From Elusimicrobiota bacterium (GTDB taxonomy: Bacteria; Elusimicrobiota; Elusimicrobia; FEN-1173), in the NCBI GenBank assembly GCA_016715645.1, contig JADJZR010000012.1, positions 62,001 through 126,000 on the forward strand: a stretch of DNA of 64,000 bases, read 5' to 3'. Shown one piece after another: positions 17,227-25,685 of this stretch. The translations under genes and the position numbers were made by a program. The first letter of the stretch is position 1. The number at the start of each line of letters is the position of its first letter. The notes beneath the pieces were generated by a model that was given only the letters and a program-made list of their open reading frames with translations, searched no databases and was not told the origin of the DNA.

Positions 17227-18726
17227 ATGTTTTTAAGTGACGCGTTGGTGTCGGGGGCGGATTTTGGGGTGTTGGCGGTACTCCTTGTGGGGATGGTGGG
17301 GGTGGGTTTTTATTTTCGCCGGCGGCAAACGTCGACACACGAGTTCTTTTTAGGCGGGCGAACCGTGCCGGGGTGGGCGGCGGCGTTGTCGTTTGTGGCG
17401 ACGGAAGTGAGCGCGGTCACCATTATTTCGGTTCCGGCCACGGCCTACCGGGAAAATTGGGAATACCTGCAATTTTTTGTGGGATCCGCGGCCGCGCGGA
17501 TCGTGATCGCCACGCTGTTCATTCCGGCGTTCTACAAATTCAACTGCACATCCATTTACCAATTTCTAGCGACACGGTTCGGGTGGGGGACCCAGGTGGC
17601 CGCGTCGTTCTTCTTTTTTGTGACTCGGCTGCTGGGGTCGGGCGTGCGGTTGATGGCGGCCTGTTTGGCGGTTTCGGTTTTGTTGGGCTGGGACATTTTG
17701 CCGGTCATATTAATTTTTGTCGGGGTAGGAATCGTTTACATGGGGTGGGGCGGCATACGGGCTGTGGTGTGGACCAACGTGCTTCAGGCGGTGGTCTTCA
17801 TTGGAGGGGGCATCGCGGCCATTGTGTTTTTGGCGGGGCGGGTGGAGGGCGGGTTGGGTGGGCTTTTTTCGTTGGCTCACCAAGGGGGCCGACTCGCTGT
17901 TTTTGATGGGGGTCCACTGGCCGGGAGTCCGGGTTTTTGGCGGACCTTTTTTCAAAACCCCAACATTTTTTGGGTGGCTGTGCTCAACGGCTTTTTTGGG
18001 TCCATGGCCGCTTTCGGGACGGATCAAGATTTGATGCAACGGTTGCTCACCGTGGAAACCCGTCGGGAAAGCCAACGCACTTTGATGGCCACGCTGGGAA
18101 TCAGTTTAGGCGTGTTATTGATTTATCTCACGGTGGGCGCGGGTCTCTACGCTTTTTACGCGAGCCATCCCGGCGCGATTTTGCCCGCCAAACCGGACGC
18201 GGTGTTTCCCCATTTTATCGGACATGAGATGCCGACATTCTTGAAAGGCGTTTTGTTGTCGGCTATCGTTTTAGCGGGGATCGATTCTCCTTTGGCCTCC
18301 TTATCCACGTCGTTTGTAACCGACGTGGTAAGCCCGATCTCCGGTCGGATAAAAATGGTTTTGGACGATCGGCGACTCTTAACACTGTCTCGCTGGTGCG
18401 TGGTTGGATTTGGGGTTGTGTTGGCGCTCCTGGCTTGGGGGTTCAGTCGGTTCGACAACATTTTGTGGCTGGCCTTTAAAATTGGCGGGGTGACGTTCGG
18501 TTCTCTCCTGGGCGTTTTTTTATTGGGCCTTTTGACCCGGCGCGGGCGAAGTCCGTTCAATGTTTTTGCCATGGTCGTGAGCGCGGTGGTCAACACGGCG
18601 CTGCTGGTGTTATCAGAAAAGGGACTTTTGCCCATGGGGTGGAGTTGGTTGGTGATCGGAGGAACCCTACTGACCTTCGGTATAAGTTATATTTTGTCCG
18701 GACCGGAGGAGACCCATGCTCAATGA
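17227..18726 (+). CDS. Sodium:solute symporter (SLC5/SSS family)
   Basis: A 499-residue inner-membrane protein with about 13 hydrophobic segments. Near the N-terminus it has STHEFFLGGRTVPGWAAALSF and ATEVSAVTIISVPATAY, typical of SSS transporters, and later GTDQDLMQRLLTVET and AGIDSPLASLSTSFVTDV. It uses the sodium gradient to import a small solute. Its place downstream of murQ-namZ suggests an amino sugar or muropeptide fragment as substrate, but no sequence motif proves this. The VTT gene behind it starts 11 bases before its stop. Confidence 0.88.
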   Translation: MFLSDALVSGADFGVLAVLLVGMVGVGFYFRRRQTSTHEFFLGGRTVPGWAAALSFVATEVSAVTIISVPATAYRENWEYLQFFVGSAAARIVIATLFIPAFYKFNCTSIYQFLATRFGWGTQVAASFFFFVTRLLGSGVRLMAACLAVSVLLGWDILPVILIFVGVGIVYMGWGGIRAVVWTNVLQAVVFIGGGIAAIVFLAGRVEGGLGGLFSLAHQGGRLAVFDGGPLAGSPGFWRTFFQNPNIFWVAVLNGFFGSMAAFGTDQDLMQRLLTVETRRESQRTLMATLGISLGVLLIYLTVGAGLYAFYASHPGAILPAKPDAVFPHFIGHEMPTFLKGVLLSAIVLAGIDSPLASLSTSFVTDVVSPISGRIKMVLDDRRLLTLSRWCVVGFGVVLALLAWGFSRFDNILWLAFKIGGVTFGSLLGVFLLGLLTRRGRSPFNVFAMVVSAVVNTALLVLSEKGLLPMGWSWLVIGGTLLTFGISYILSGPEETHAQ

Positions 18727-19345
18727 TTTCGTTCATTTGATTGAATTTATTAAGGGAACGCCCCTGGCACTGCCGGTGTTCTTTGTCATGTTCGTCGCGG
18801 CGTGCCATGTGGCACCCGTGAGCCTTTTTCCTGTGGCGGGGGGAGTGTTGTTTGGGTTTAAGGGTGGCCTTATCATCAACATGGCGGCGATCTTGGTGGG
18901 GGCCACCGGCCCGTTTTTTATTTCTCGGTGGCTGGGCCAGCACCGGTTTAACCGCATTTTCAGCCGGTGGCACAACCGCGACATGGCCGCCCTGTTGCGC
19001 AATCCCAGTCCGTGGGGGTTGGTGGTGATACGGCTGGTTGGATTGCCGCCGTTTGTGGTGACAAATTATCTGGTGGGGTTATCGCATATGCGATACCGCC
19101 AGTTTTTGTGGTCCACGGCGGTGGGGGTTCTTCCGTCGTTGGTGGTGATCACGCTGTCATCGGACAGCTTGTGGAAAATATTAACCGAAGCCGGCCTGGG
19201 GGGATTTCGCCAAGCCATGGCGAAACATGGGATGCCGTTGTTGTTGGGCGGGGGAGTCATGGCCGCGCTGATGGTGGCCGGGATCGTCATGAACCGCCGG
19301 GGTAAAAAAAAGGCCTCAAAGACCGGAACTCAAATCGGTTCGTAG
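18716..19345 (+). CDS. VTT/TVP38-domain membrane protein
   Basis: 209 residues with about five membrane segments. The VTT (SNARE-associated/DedA-like) pattern is visible: PVSLFPVAGGVLFGFKGGLIINMAAILVGATGPFFISRWLG, then RLVGLPPFVVTNYLVGLSHMRYRQFLWST. Bacterial members are proposed lipid scramblases or transporters. It is translationally coupled to the symporter (11-base overlap). The last codons overlap the convergent gene at 19330 by 16 bp. Confidence 0.8.
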   Translation: MLNDFVHLIEFIKGTPLALPVFFVMFVAACHVAPVSLFPVAGGVLFGFKGGLIINMAAILVGATGPFFISRWLGQHRFNRIFSRWHNRDMAALLRNPSPWGLVVIRLVGLPPFVVTNYLVGLSHMRYRQFLWSTAVGVLPSLVVITLSSDSLWKILTEAGLGGFRQAMAKHGMPLLLGGGVMAALMVAGIVMNRRGKKKASKTGTQIGS

Positions 19346-20079
19346 CTGAAAAGGAAATGGTTGGCGTCAGCCGCCAATCGGTCCATCCAATGGGGGACGG
19401 CCGCCACCGATAGAACCGTCAATCCTTCCGCCCCCGCCAAAAACACCACCCGATGACGTAAAACGATAGTCGGTTTGGGATCTTCGTAGACAATCTCGTA
19501 CGCTTTCTGGAATCGAGGGTAACGCGCCGGTCCCCGGGATAATATTTGTGTGTCGCCGCTTTTAGGCAGGTCTAAGATGAACAGATTGACCGCCGACTCT
19601 AAGTCAGTGTCCATCATGGCGGGCCGGTGGGTCAAGGAAAATTCCAGCCCGGGCGTGAGTTTTTTGGGTTTAAAAACGTAGGTGGTGACGCGGCCAATTT
19701 TGAGCGTGAAAGACGTCCAATCCTGGGGATAACGCACCCGCCACCCGTCCGTCGGGTTTTCAAAGGCGACGTCACGCCCCGTTAACAAAAAAGCCTTCCG
19801 CCAAAGGTGGTGGTAACTGATCTGGCCCACCGCGTCGCTGAACCCCAAAAAGGCCAACACCAACCCCATCATCGCCAAACTTTTTCCCCGATACACGCGG
19901 GTGTAAAGGGAGGCCCTGACGATCACCCAGAAGATTAACGGAATCGCCGCTATCGCCCACGGCAACGCCGCTTCCGGGCCGGCCACCACGCGCAGAACGA
20001 CGACGCCAATCCCCGCCGCCAAAGCGGCCCCGCAGTAAAAATAACTAGCCCGAACCCAACGCGAATGAGAGACACCCAT
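19330..20079 (-). CDS. Membrane protein of unknown function with PsbP/DUF-like soluble domain
   Basis: About 249 residues from ATG 20079 (MGVSHSRWVRASYF); an upstream in-frame start at 20115 is possible but less natural. Two to three membrane helices occupy residues 12-85, with an LSFxxxxG-like turn. The rest is a soluble domain beginning FENPTDGWRVRYPQDWTSF, resembling the 'proline-tryptophan' start of PsbP/Mog1-type domains that follow a membrane anchor. No catalytic residues are recognisable. It is convergent with the VTT gene. Confidence 0.6.
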   Translation of the reverse strand: MGVSHSRWVRASYFYCGAALAAGIGVVVLRVVAGPEAALPWAIAAIPLIFWVIVRASLYTRVYRGKSLAMMGLVLAFLGFSDAVGQISYHHLWRKAFLLTGRDVAFENPTDGWRVRYPQDWTSFTLKIGRVTTYVFKPKKLTPGLEFSLTHRPAMMDTDLESAVNLFILDLPKSGDTQILSRGPARYPRFQKAYEIVYEDPKPTIVLRHRVVFLAGAEGLTVLSVAAVPHWMDRLAADANHFLFSYEPI

Positions 20080-20167
20080 GGCCCCGATTCTATCGCAAAG
20101 CGCCCCCCCTGTCAAAAAAATGCAACTTACTGTTTGACCGATTTCCCTCTGTTGGGAGTATTAATTA

Positions 20168-20196
20168 TTGTTGAGTTGTCAAAAATGCGTCATAAT
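20168..20196 (+). promoter_or_regulatory. Predicted sigma-70 promoter for the zapB-like/zapA/rarA operon
   Basis: TTGTTG (20168-20173) and CATAAT (20191-20196) are 17 bases apart in an AT-rich intergenic stretch, 56 bases before the ATG at 20252. It should drive the four overlapping genes through ygfA and crcB. Confidence 0.55.
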
Positions 20197-20251
20197 TTGC
20201 GGTGTGTTGAGCATAATTATTTTCCATTCGGTGGACCTTAAAAAATAATCC

Positions 20252-20488
20252 ATGGCGTCTCCCCTTCTTGCAAAGTTGGCAGAAAAGGTCCGCTTGGCGG
20301 CGGCGGAGATTCACACGCTTCGCAAGGACCGGGAACGGTTGATGGCCGAGGTGGCTTTGATGGAAGAAGAAAGCCGTCGGGCGCGGAAATTGTTGCGTGA
20401 GCACGGGGACCTGTTGGTTGAACGGGAAAAAACCCGGATTCGGTTGGAAAAGATTATCGGGAAACTGGACAAGGCGGACCTTCGATGA
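20252..20488 (+). CDS. Small coiled-coil protein (ZapB-like)
   Basis: 78 residues, almost entirely heptad-patterned and highly charged (LAEKVRLAAAEIHTLRKDRERL, then VEREKTRIRLEKIIGKL). Small coiled-coil proteins are often encoded directly before zapA, where they may act in Z-ring organisation. Its stop overlaps the zapA start by 4 bases (ATGA). No sequence signature proves it is ZapB, so the name is based on context and length. Confidence 0.6.
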   Translation: MASPLLAKLAEKVRLAAAEIHTLRKDRERLMAEVALMEEESRRARKLLREHGDLLVEREKTRIRLEKIIGKLDKADLR

Positions 20489-20784
20489 ACCCCCTGGTTA
20501 AAGAAAAAATCCGTGTGAACATATTTGGAAAGCACTACGAGTTGGACCCCGGCTCATTGACGCCGTTAGAGGCGAACCAGTTGGCGGCGTATGTGGACGC
20601 TAAAATGAAAGAAATTTCCGACAAGTTGGGGTTGGTGGACACGCAAAAAATTGCAGTGTTAGCCGCGCTCAACATCGCCTTTGAGATGGGCTCCAAACAA
20701 AAAATGGTGGCCGGCGAACTATCGCCCCAAGACGAAACCAAACTGCGCGGTCTCGTGGACACCCTGGAAAAAGCGCTCTCGTGA
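20485..20784 (+). CDS. zapA: Cell division protein ZapA
   Basis: A 99-residue FtsZ-ring stabiliser. VNIFGKHYELDPGS at the N-terminus, the YVDAKMKEISDKLGLVDTQKIAVLAALNIAFE block and a C-terminal helix (QDETKLRGLVDTLEKALS) match the family. It overlaps the genes on both sides by 4 bases. The zapA-(rarA)-ygfA proximity recalls the zapA-ygfA linkage of proteobacteria. Confidence 0.88.
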   Translation: MNPLVKEKIRVNIFGKHYELDPGSLTPLEANQLAAYVDAKMKEISDKLGLVDTQKIAVLAALNIAFEMGSKQKMVAGELSPQDETKLRGLVDTLEKALS

Positions 20785-22288
20785 CCCGAGATCTTTTCGA
20801 ATCAAACCCCTCTGACCTCCCAACCCCTTCCCGCCCTGATGAGGGGACTTTCGTCCCCCCGGGGCCGAATGCCCCCTCGGGGACGAATGTCCCCCCGGGG
20901 GCGAATGTCCCCGGGGGGGGATGGTCCCGGGGGGGGGGGTCCCGGGGGGGGGGGGGGGCCCCGGGGGGGGGGGGGGTGGGCGCGGGGGGGGGGGGGGGGG
21001 GGGGGGGGTGGGGGCGAATGCCCCCTTGGCGGCTCGGATGGCGCCTCGGGTTTGGGGGGAATTTGTGGGGCAGGGGGATTTGGTGGCGGGGGGGAGCCTT
21101 TTAAGACGGGCGGTAGACGCGGACCGGCTGGGCTCTGCTCTGTTTTTTGGACCGCCGGGTTGCGGAAAAACGGCGCTGGCGAGATTGGTGGCGGCCAAAA
21201 CTCAGTCGTATGTGGAACAGACGAACGCGGTGACAATTGGTGTGCCGGACATTCGAAAGATGTTGGCGGCGGCGGGGGACCGAAAACGGGCGCTGGGCCG
21301 ACGAACACTGCTGATACTGGACGAAATCCATCATTTTAATCGGACCCAACAAGACGCGCTGTTACCGGACGTGGAACGGGGTTTGGTGACGCTGATTGGC
21401 CTGACCACAGAAAACCCGTTTTATTACGTGAACGCGGCGCTGATTTCCCGGTCGACGGTGTATGAATTTAAACCGTTGGCGACCGACGATTTGAAGGGCC
21501 TGTTGCGCCGGGCTTTAGCGGACCCCGACCGGGGGTTCGGGAAAAAAAAAGTGCTTCTGGACCCGGACGCGGAGGCGCATATTTTGGCCATGTCGGACGG
21601 GGACGCGCGGCGGGTGCTAAACGCTCTGGAACTGGCGGTGATGACGACGGAAGAAAAGGGCGGGTTGGTTCACGTAACGTTGGCGGTAGCGGAATCGTCC
21701 ACGCAACGGCGGGCGCTGAGGTATGATAAAAGTGGGGACGACCATTACGACACGATTTCGGCGTTTATTAAGTCGTTGCGCGGGTCGGACCCGGACGCGG
21801 CGCTGTACTGGATGGCAAAAATGTTGGCGGCGGGTGAAGACCCCCGGTTTGTGGCGCGGCGGTTGCTGATTTGCGCGTCGGAAGACGTGGGCAACGCCGA
21901 TTTTCGCGCGTTGGTGATTGCCAACGCCGCGTTTGAGGCGGTGGAGAAGGTGGGGATGCCGGAAGCGCGGATTCCGTTAGCTCAAGCGGCGGTGTATATC
22001 GCGACAGCGCCGAAATCAAATTCATCGTATGTGGCCATTAACAAAGCCCTGGCGGAAGTGGAACGGGGCCGACGGCGGGAAGTGCCCATCCATTTGAAAG
22101 ATTCAAGCCGGGACAAAGACGCGCTGGGACATGGGGTTGGGTACAAATATCCCCACGATTTCCCGGCCCATTTCACGCCGCAAGAGTATATGCCGAACTG
22201 GATGCGGTTATGGAATCCGGGGGAAGAAGGGGACGAAAAACGGTTAAAACAGAATTACAAATCTTTTTGGCCGGGGCGATTTTCGTGA
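20781..22288 (+). CDS. rarA: Replication-associated recombination ATPase RarA/MgsA, frame broken by a poly-G tract
   Basis: An AAA+ clamp-loader-like ATPase acting at stalled forks. The natural start is GTG 20781 (overlapping zapA), giving MTRDLFESN as in RarA proteins. That frame runs into four 18-bp repeats and then into long G runs, after which the remaining protein (ANAPLAARMAPRVWGEFVGQ) is in another frame through 22288. The ATPase core is intact: Walker A GPPGCGKTAL, Walker B LLILDEIHHF, sensor LTTENPFYYVNAALISR, then the C-terminal tetramer domain (ASEDVGNADFRAL, YKYPHDFPAHFTPQEY). The length of the G runs decides whether the gene is in frame. Its stop overlaps the ygfA start. Confidence 0.85.
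20844..21013 (+). repeat. 18-bp tandem repeats grading into extreme poly-G tract
   Basis: Four in-frame 18-bp units (20844-20915) encode a Gly-x-Asn/Phe-Val/Ala-Pro-Pro/Ser motif. They then degenerate into G runs of 15 (20944-20958), 14 (20963-20976) and 25 bases (20984-21008) interrupted by few other bases. It lies between the RarA N-terminal leader and the AAA+ core. Each repeat is also palindromic (GGGGAC..GTCCCC). Such DNA readily forms G-quadruplexes and slips in replication and in sequencing. Confidence 0.85.
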
Positions 22289-22863
22289 CATTGGCGGACC
22301 AAACGGCGCGGCACAAATATTTTCTGCGGCTCCATTTTCGGGAAGTGGTGAGGGGTATGTCCGTTGATGGAAAAAAGGCGGCGGCTCGGGATGCGGCGCG
22401 GCGCGTGGGTCTCCTGGCAGAATTTCGGCGGGCTGACACCGTGGGCCTTTTTTTGTCCATGGGGACAGAAATCGACACGGGGCCGCTGATTGCCGCGGTC
22501 TGGGCCGCAGGCAAAAAGGTGGCGGTGCCGGTGGTGTTCCCTGACCGGAACCGGATGAGGTTTGCGCTCTTGTCGGAGGGGACGGGGAGGATGAAAAAAA
22601 ATGTTTACGGAATTTTGGAACCCGTTAAACCGATTTGGGTGGACCGGTTAGACCTCTTGATCGTCCCGGGATCGGCGTTTACGGGGCGGGGGGACCGGTT
22701 GGGCGCGGGGGCCGGGTATTACGACCGATTTTTGGCGGCTCATCCGCGGGTAAAATCGGTGGGGCTGTGTTTTGATGAGCAGATTGCGATCTGGTTACCC
22801 AACGCCAAACACGATCGGCGTGTCTGGGCCGTGGCCACGCCGTCGGGAATTTATCGGCCATGA
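22285..22863 (+). CDS. ygfA: 5-formyltetrahydrofolate cyclo-ligase
   Basis: ATP-dependent conversion of 5-formyl-THF to 5,10-methenyl-THF. About 192 residues from GTG 22285, which overlaps the rarA stop (GTGA). The N-terminus carries the basic ATP-site stretch (ARHKYFLRLHFREV), FLSMGTEIDT lies in the middle, and the diagnostic LLIVPGSAFTGRGDRLGAGAGYYDRFLA sits near the C-terminus. A TTG two codons later is an alternative start. It overlaps crcB by 4 bases. Confidence 0.92.
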   Translation: MTLADQTARHKYFLRLHFREVVRGMSVDGKKAAARDAARRVGLLAEFRRADTVGLFLSMGTEIDTGPLIAAVWAAGKKVAVPVVFPDRNRMRFALLSEGTGRMKKNVYGILEPVKPIWVDRLDLLIVPGSAFTGRGDRLGAGAGYYDRFLAAHPRVKSVGLCFDEQIAIWLPNAKHDRRVWAVATPSGIYRP

Positions 22864-23243
22864 TCAAGTCCTACTTGATGGTAGCCGCGGGCAGTGCGTT
22901 GGGCGGGGTGGCGCGGGTGGCTTTGTCCAGCGCGCTGATTCGACGGTGGGGGACATCGTTTCCCTGGGGAACGTTGGCCGTGAACCTGGCCGGGTGTTTT
23001 TTGATTGGTGTTTTGGTGGGCGTTGGGGACCAACGTTGGCGAATGGGTTCAGAACTGCGGCTTCTGCTGATGGCTGGTTTTTGCGGGGGTTTTACGACGT
23101 TTTCCACGTTTGCCCTAGAAGTGTCGACTCTTTTTAAATCGGGATCCCCGGGGTACGCGTTGATCTACATGATGGCCAGCGGGGCTTTGGGAGTGGGCCT
23201 TTTTGGGTTGGGGGCCTGGGCCGCCCGAGGTGGGGTGCCTTGA
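22860..23243 (+). CDS. crcB: Fluoride exporter CrcB/Fluc
   Basis: A 127-residue four-helix membrane protein working as a dual-topology dimer. GGVARVALSSALIRRW, PWGTLAVNLAGCFLIGVLVG (with the conserved Asn) and GFCGGFTTFSTFALEV (Phe box and Thr-Phe-Ser-Thr) are family signatures. It is coupled to ygfA (ATGA), so no fluoride riboswitch can precede it directly. Its stop codon lies inside the -35 box of the mazEF promoter. Confidence 0.95.
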   Translation: MIKSYLMVAAGSALGGVARVALSSALIRRWGTSFPWGTLAVNLAGCFLIGVLVGVGDQRWRMGSELRLLLMAGFCGGFTTFSTFALEVSTLFKSGSPGYALIYMMASGALGVGLFGLGAWAARGGVP

Positions 23244-23268
23244 CTGAGGCAGAAAGAGGATGTATAAT
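23240..23268 (+). promoter_or_regulatory. Predicted mazEF promoter overlapping the crcB stop
   Basis: TTGACT (23240-23245) and a perfect TATAAT (23263-23268) are 17 bases apart. GTATA-rich sequence immediately downstream (TGTATAATCATTGTGTATAC) could be the MazE operator. A good Shine-Dalgarno GAGGAGG precedes ATG 23300. Confidence 0.75.
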
Positions 23269-23299
23269 CATTGTGTATACTATTTAAGAGGAGGACCCT

Positions 23300-23542
23300 A
23301 TGCATGCCACGGTCCAAAAATGGGGAAACAGTTTGGCATTTCGGATCCCAAGGGAATTAGCCAAGGAAGTGCATGTGAGTCAGGGATCTGTTGTTGAATT
23401 AAAAGTTGTTGGAGAGGGAGTCCTTTTTCGTCCGACGCGTCGAACATCTTGGTCTCTGGCTCGTATGCTTCGCCGCGTGAACAAAAACACTCTTCACAGC
23501 GAAACCGACTGGGGACAAGCGGTCGGCCGAGAAGTGTGGTGA
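23300..23542 (+). CDS. mazE: MazE-type antitoxin (AbrB-fold)
   Basis: 80 residues. The N-terminal swapped-hairpin DNA-binding domain has VQKWGNSLAFRIPRELAKEV, the MazE signature. The C-terminal part (TSWSLARMLRRVNKNTLHSETDWG) would wrap around the MazF toxin. It overlaps mazF by 4 bases (GTGA), the usual order. Expected to repress its own promoter together with the toxin. Confidence 0.93.
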   Translation: MHATVQKWGNSLAFRIPRELAKEVHVSQGSVVELKVVGEGVLFRPTRRTSWSLARMLRRVNKNTLHSETDWGQAVGREVW

Positions 23543-23874
23543 GTTCTTATTGCCCCAGGAGAGGGGACGTGGTTTGGTTGACGTTTACCCCCCAGGCAGG
23601 TCATGAACAGGCAGGACATCGCCCAGCTTTAACGCTCTCTCCGGACGAATACAATCAAAGAGCTGGTCTGGCTCTGTTTTGCCCGATGACGACAAAATCG
23701 AAGGACTACCCATTCGAGGTTCCCATCTCAGGTACCAAAGCGGCAGGTGTGGTTTTGGCCGATCAGGTCAAATGTCTTGACTGGCGAGCTCGCGGCGCGC
23801 GGTTCTATTTCCAAGCGGATGATAGCGTTGTACAGGAAGTTCTTGAAAAGCTGGGCGTTTTGTTGGCCTCTTGA
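23539..23874 (+). CDS. mazF: MazF-type mRNA interferase toxin
   Basis: 111 residues from GTG 23539. RRGDVVWLTFTPQAGHEQAGHRPALTLSPDEYNQRAGLALFCPMT is the PemK/MazF beta-barrel start, including the catalytic Arg in HRPAL, followed by PFEVPISG and VVLADQVKCLDWRARG with the second conserved basic/Asp region. It cleaves RNA at short sequence motifs when MazE is lost. Complete and apparently functional. Confidence 0.93.
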   Translation: MSSYCPRRGDVVWLTFTPQAGHEQAGHRPALTLSPDEYNQRAGLALFCPMTTKSKDYPFEVPISGTKAAGVVLADQVKCLDWRARGARFYFQADDSVVQEVLEKLGVLLAS

Positions 23875-23947
23875 TTTTCCGGTTTTTTTTCGCGGTTGCC
23901 CCCCTCTTTTGGTATAATTCCTCCATTCATTTTCGACGGGAGACACC

Positions 23948-24742
23948 GTGCGCATCCTTTTTGTGGGGGACATTTACGGCCGGCCGGGTCGGGAAGCGGC
24001 GGGGCACTTCGTGCCTTTGATCCGTGAAACGGCTAAGATCGATTTTGTTGTTGGAAACGGGGAAAACGCCGCTGGGGGCCGAGGGCCTACGGAATCCGTG
24101 GCCAAAGAGCTTTTTGCCGTCGGAATTGACGCCCTGACGTTGGGTAACCACACCTGGGACCGCAAAGAAACGTTGCCTTTGCTTAACGACCCCCGGGTTT
24201 TTCGGCCTGCTAACTACCCACCGGGGGTGCCGGGGAGAGGAGCGGGCGTTTTTTCGGTGAACGGGGTTCGGGTGGCGGTTCTGCAAGTGATGGGGCGCCA
24301 TCACATGGACATGATCGACTGCCCGTTTCAATCGGCCGACGCGTTCTTAAAAAATCCCGGTGCCGAGGTGGTGGTGGTGGACATGCACGCGGAAATGTCC
24401 AGCGAAAAACAGGCCATGGGGTGGCACTTGAACGGCCGGGTTGCCGCTGTGTTGGGCACCCACACCCACGTGCAGACTGCCGACAACCGGGTGTTGCCTG
24501 GGGGTACCGCCTACATTGGCGATGTGGGGATGACCGGGCCCCGGGACGGCATTATTGGCGGCGACCGGGGGCCGGCCCTGGAACGGTTTTTGACCGGTAT
24601 CCGTGTGCGGTTGACGGTGGCCGAGGGGGACGCCCAATTTTGCGCGGTGATCGTTGATATCGATGAATTGACCGGACGGGCTCGGTCGATTGAACGGGTT
24701 TTTAATGTTTTTGAGCGGCCCGAACCAAAAAAAAAGGAATAG
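23948..24742 (+). CDS. ymdB: YmdB-family metallophosphoesterase
   Basis: 264 residues from GTG 23948 after GGGAG. The calcineurin-like metal ligands are visible: FVGDIYGRPGR, GNGENAAGGRG, TLGNHTWDRKE, VDMHAEMSSEKQAMGWHL and GTHTHVQTADNRVLPGGTAYIGDVGMTGP. B. subtilis YmdB hydrolyses 2',3'-cyclic nucleotides and affects biofilm and motility gene expression. It is followed three bases later by ispA, so co-transcribed with the isoprenoid genes. Confidence 0.92.
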   Translation: MRILFVGDIYGRPGREAAGHFVPLIRETAKIDFVVGNGENAAGGRGPTESVAKELFAVGIDALTLGNHTWDRKETLPLLNDPRVFRPANYPPGVPGRGAGVFSVNGVRVAVLQVMGRHHMDMIDCPFQSADAFLKNPGAEVVVVDMHAEMSSEKQAMGWHLNGRVAAVLGTHTHVQTADNRVLPGGTAYIGDVGMTGPRDGIIGGDRGPALERFLTGIRVRLTVAEGDAQFCAVIVDIDELTGRARSIERVFNVFERPEPKKKE

Positions 24743-24745
24743 AGC

Positions 24746-25663
24746 GTGGAAAAAACCGAACAATCCGTTTTGCTTTCATTTTTAAAAAGCCGCAGTCGCA
24801 AGGTGGACGCCGCTCTGGAACGGTTTTTGCCCCGGGAAGCCCGGATGCCTGAAGTGTTGCACAAGGCCATGCGGTATTCGGTGTTTGCCGGGGGCAAACG
24901 GTTGCGGCCGGCTCTCTGCATGGCGGGAGCGGAAATTTGCGGCGGGTCGGCACGCCAGGTTTTGCCCGCCGCGTGCGCGTTGGAAGTGCTTCACACCTAT
25001 TCGTTGGTCCACGACGATTTGCCCGCCATGGACGACGACGATGTTCGCCGCGGGCGTCCCACCAACCATAAAGTGTTCGGTGACGGGTTGGCCATCTTGG
25101 CGGGGGACGGGTTGTTGACCTTGGCGTTTGAACTGATTGCCCGTAACGCCGAGGTTTCCGGTGTTCAGCCGGAATGGGCGGTGGAAGCCAGCCGCGTGGT
25201 GGCGGTGGCGGCGGGATCGTTGGGGATGGTAGGTGGGCAAGCGGTGGATTTGGTTTCTGCTGGAAACGCGGCCCTTAACGGCCATCGCGCCCAGGTGTTG
25301 GACTACATTCATCGGCACAAAACCGGCGCGCTCATCCGCGCCAGTTTGGACGTGGGCGCGGTGTTGGTGGGCGCCGGCCGCGACGAGCGGCGCGCGTTGG
25401 CGCGGTATGGGGAAAACATCGGGCTGGCGTTTCAAATCGCCGACGATGTCCTGGACGTGGTGGGGGACAAAAAGTTGTTGGGTAAAAAAGGGTCGGACCA
25501 GGACAACCGGAAATTGACGTTCCCCGCGGTGTACGGGTTGGAAGAGTCCCGTCGACGGGCCCACAAAGCCGTGTCCGACGCGAAACGAGCCCTTCGCCGG
25601 TTCGGATCCCGGGCCGAGGTGCTGTCCGCCCTGGCCGACTACATGATCGAGCGGGATCGTTAA
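24746..25663 (+). CDS. ispA: Polyprenyl (farnesyl/geranylgeranyl) diphosphate synthase
   Basis: Condenses IPP with allylic diphosphates to make C15-C20 chains. 305 residues, GTG start. GGKRLRPALCMAGAE, first Asp-rich motif VHDDLPAMDDDDVRRGRPT (about 95-112), HKTGALIRASLDVGA and second Asp-rich motif FQIADDVLDV are all present. Residues before the first Asp motif (LEVLHTYSLVHDD) fit short-chain synthases such as IspA. The xseA/xseB genes often found upstream are absent here. dxs follows 22 bp later. Confidence 0.93.
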   Translation: MEKTEQSVLLSFLKSRSRKVDAALERFLPREARMPEVLHKAMRYSVFAGGKRLRPALCMAGAEICGGSARQVLPAACALEVLHTYSLVHDDLPAMDDDDVRRGRPTNHKVFGDGLAILAGDGLLTLAFELIARNAEVSGVQPEWAVEASRVVAVAAGSLGMVGGQAVDLVSAGNAALNGHRAQVLDYIHRHKTGALIRASLDVGAVLVGAGRDERRALARYGENIGLAFQIADDVLDVVGDKKLLGKKGSDQDNRKLTFPAVYGLEESRRRAHKAVSDAKRALRRFGSRAEVLSALADYMIERDR

Positions 25664-25685
25664 AAACAAGGCAAAAGGATAAACC

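Noticed and set aside
20116..20251. 6S RNA near zapA/ygfA, as in E. coli
   Set aside because: The only gaps around these genes are too short or lack the long central-bubble hairpin of 6S RNA.
20781..21340. Gly- or Pro-rich proteins in several frames over the poly-G tract
   Set aside because: All frames over low-complexity G runs stay open by composition alone; only the RarA frames have family support.
22191..22285. ygfA starting at the upstream in-frame codon 22210
   Set aside because: This would overlap rarA by 79 bp; GTG 22285 gives the normal length and the 4-base overlap seen throughout the region.
22700..22870. Fluoride riboswitch before crcB
   Set aside because: crcB starts inside the ygfA stop codon, leaving no leader, and no crcB-motif bases are visible.
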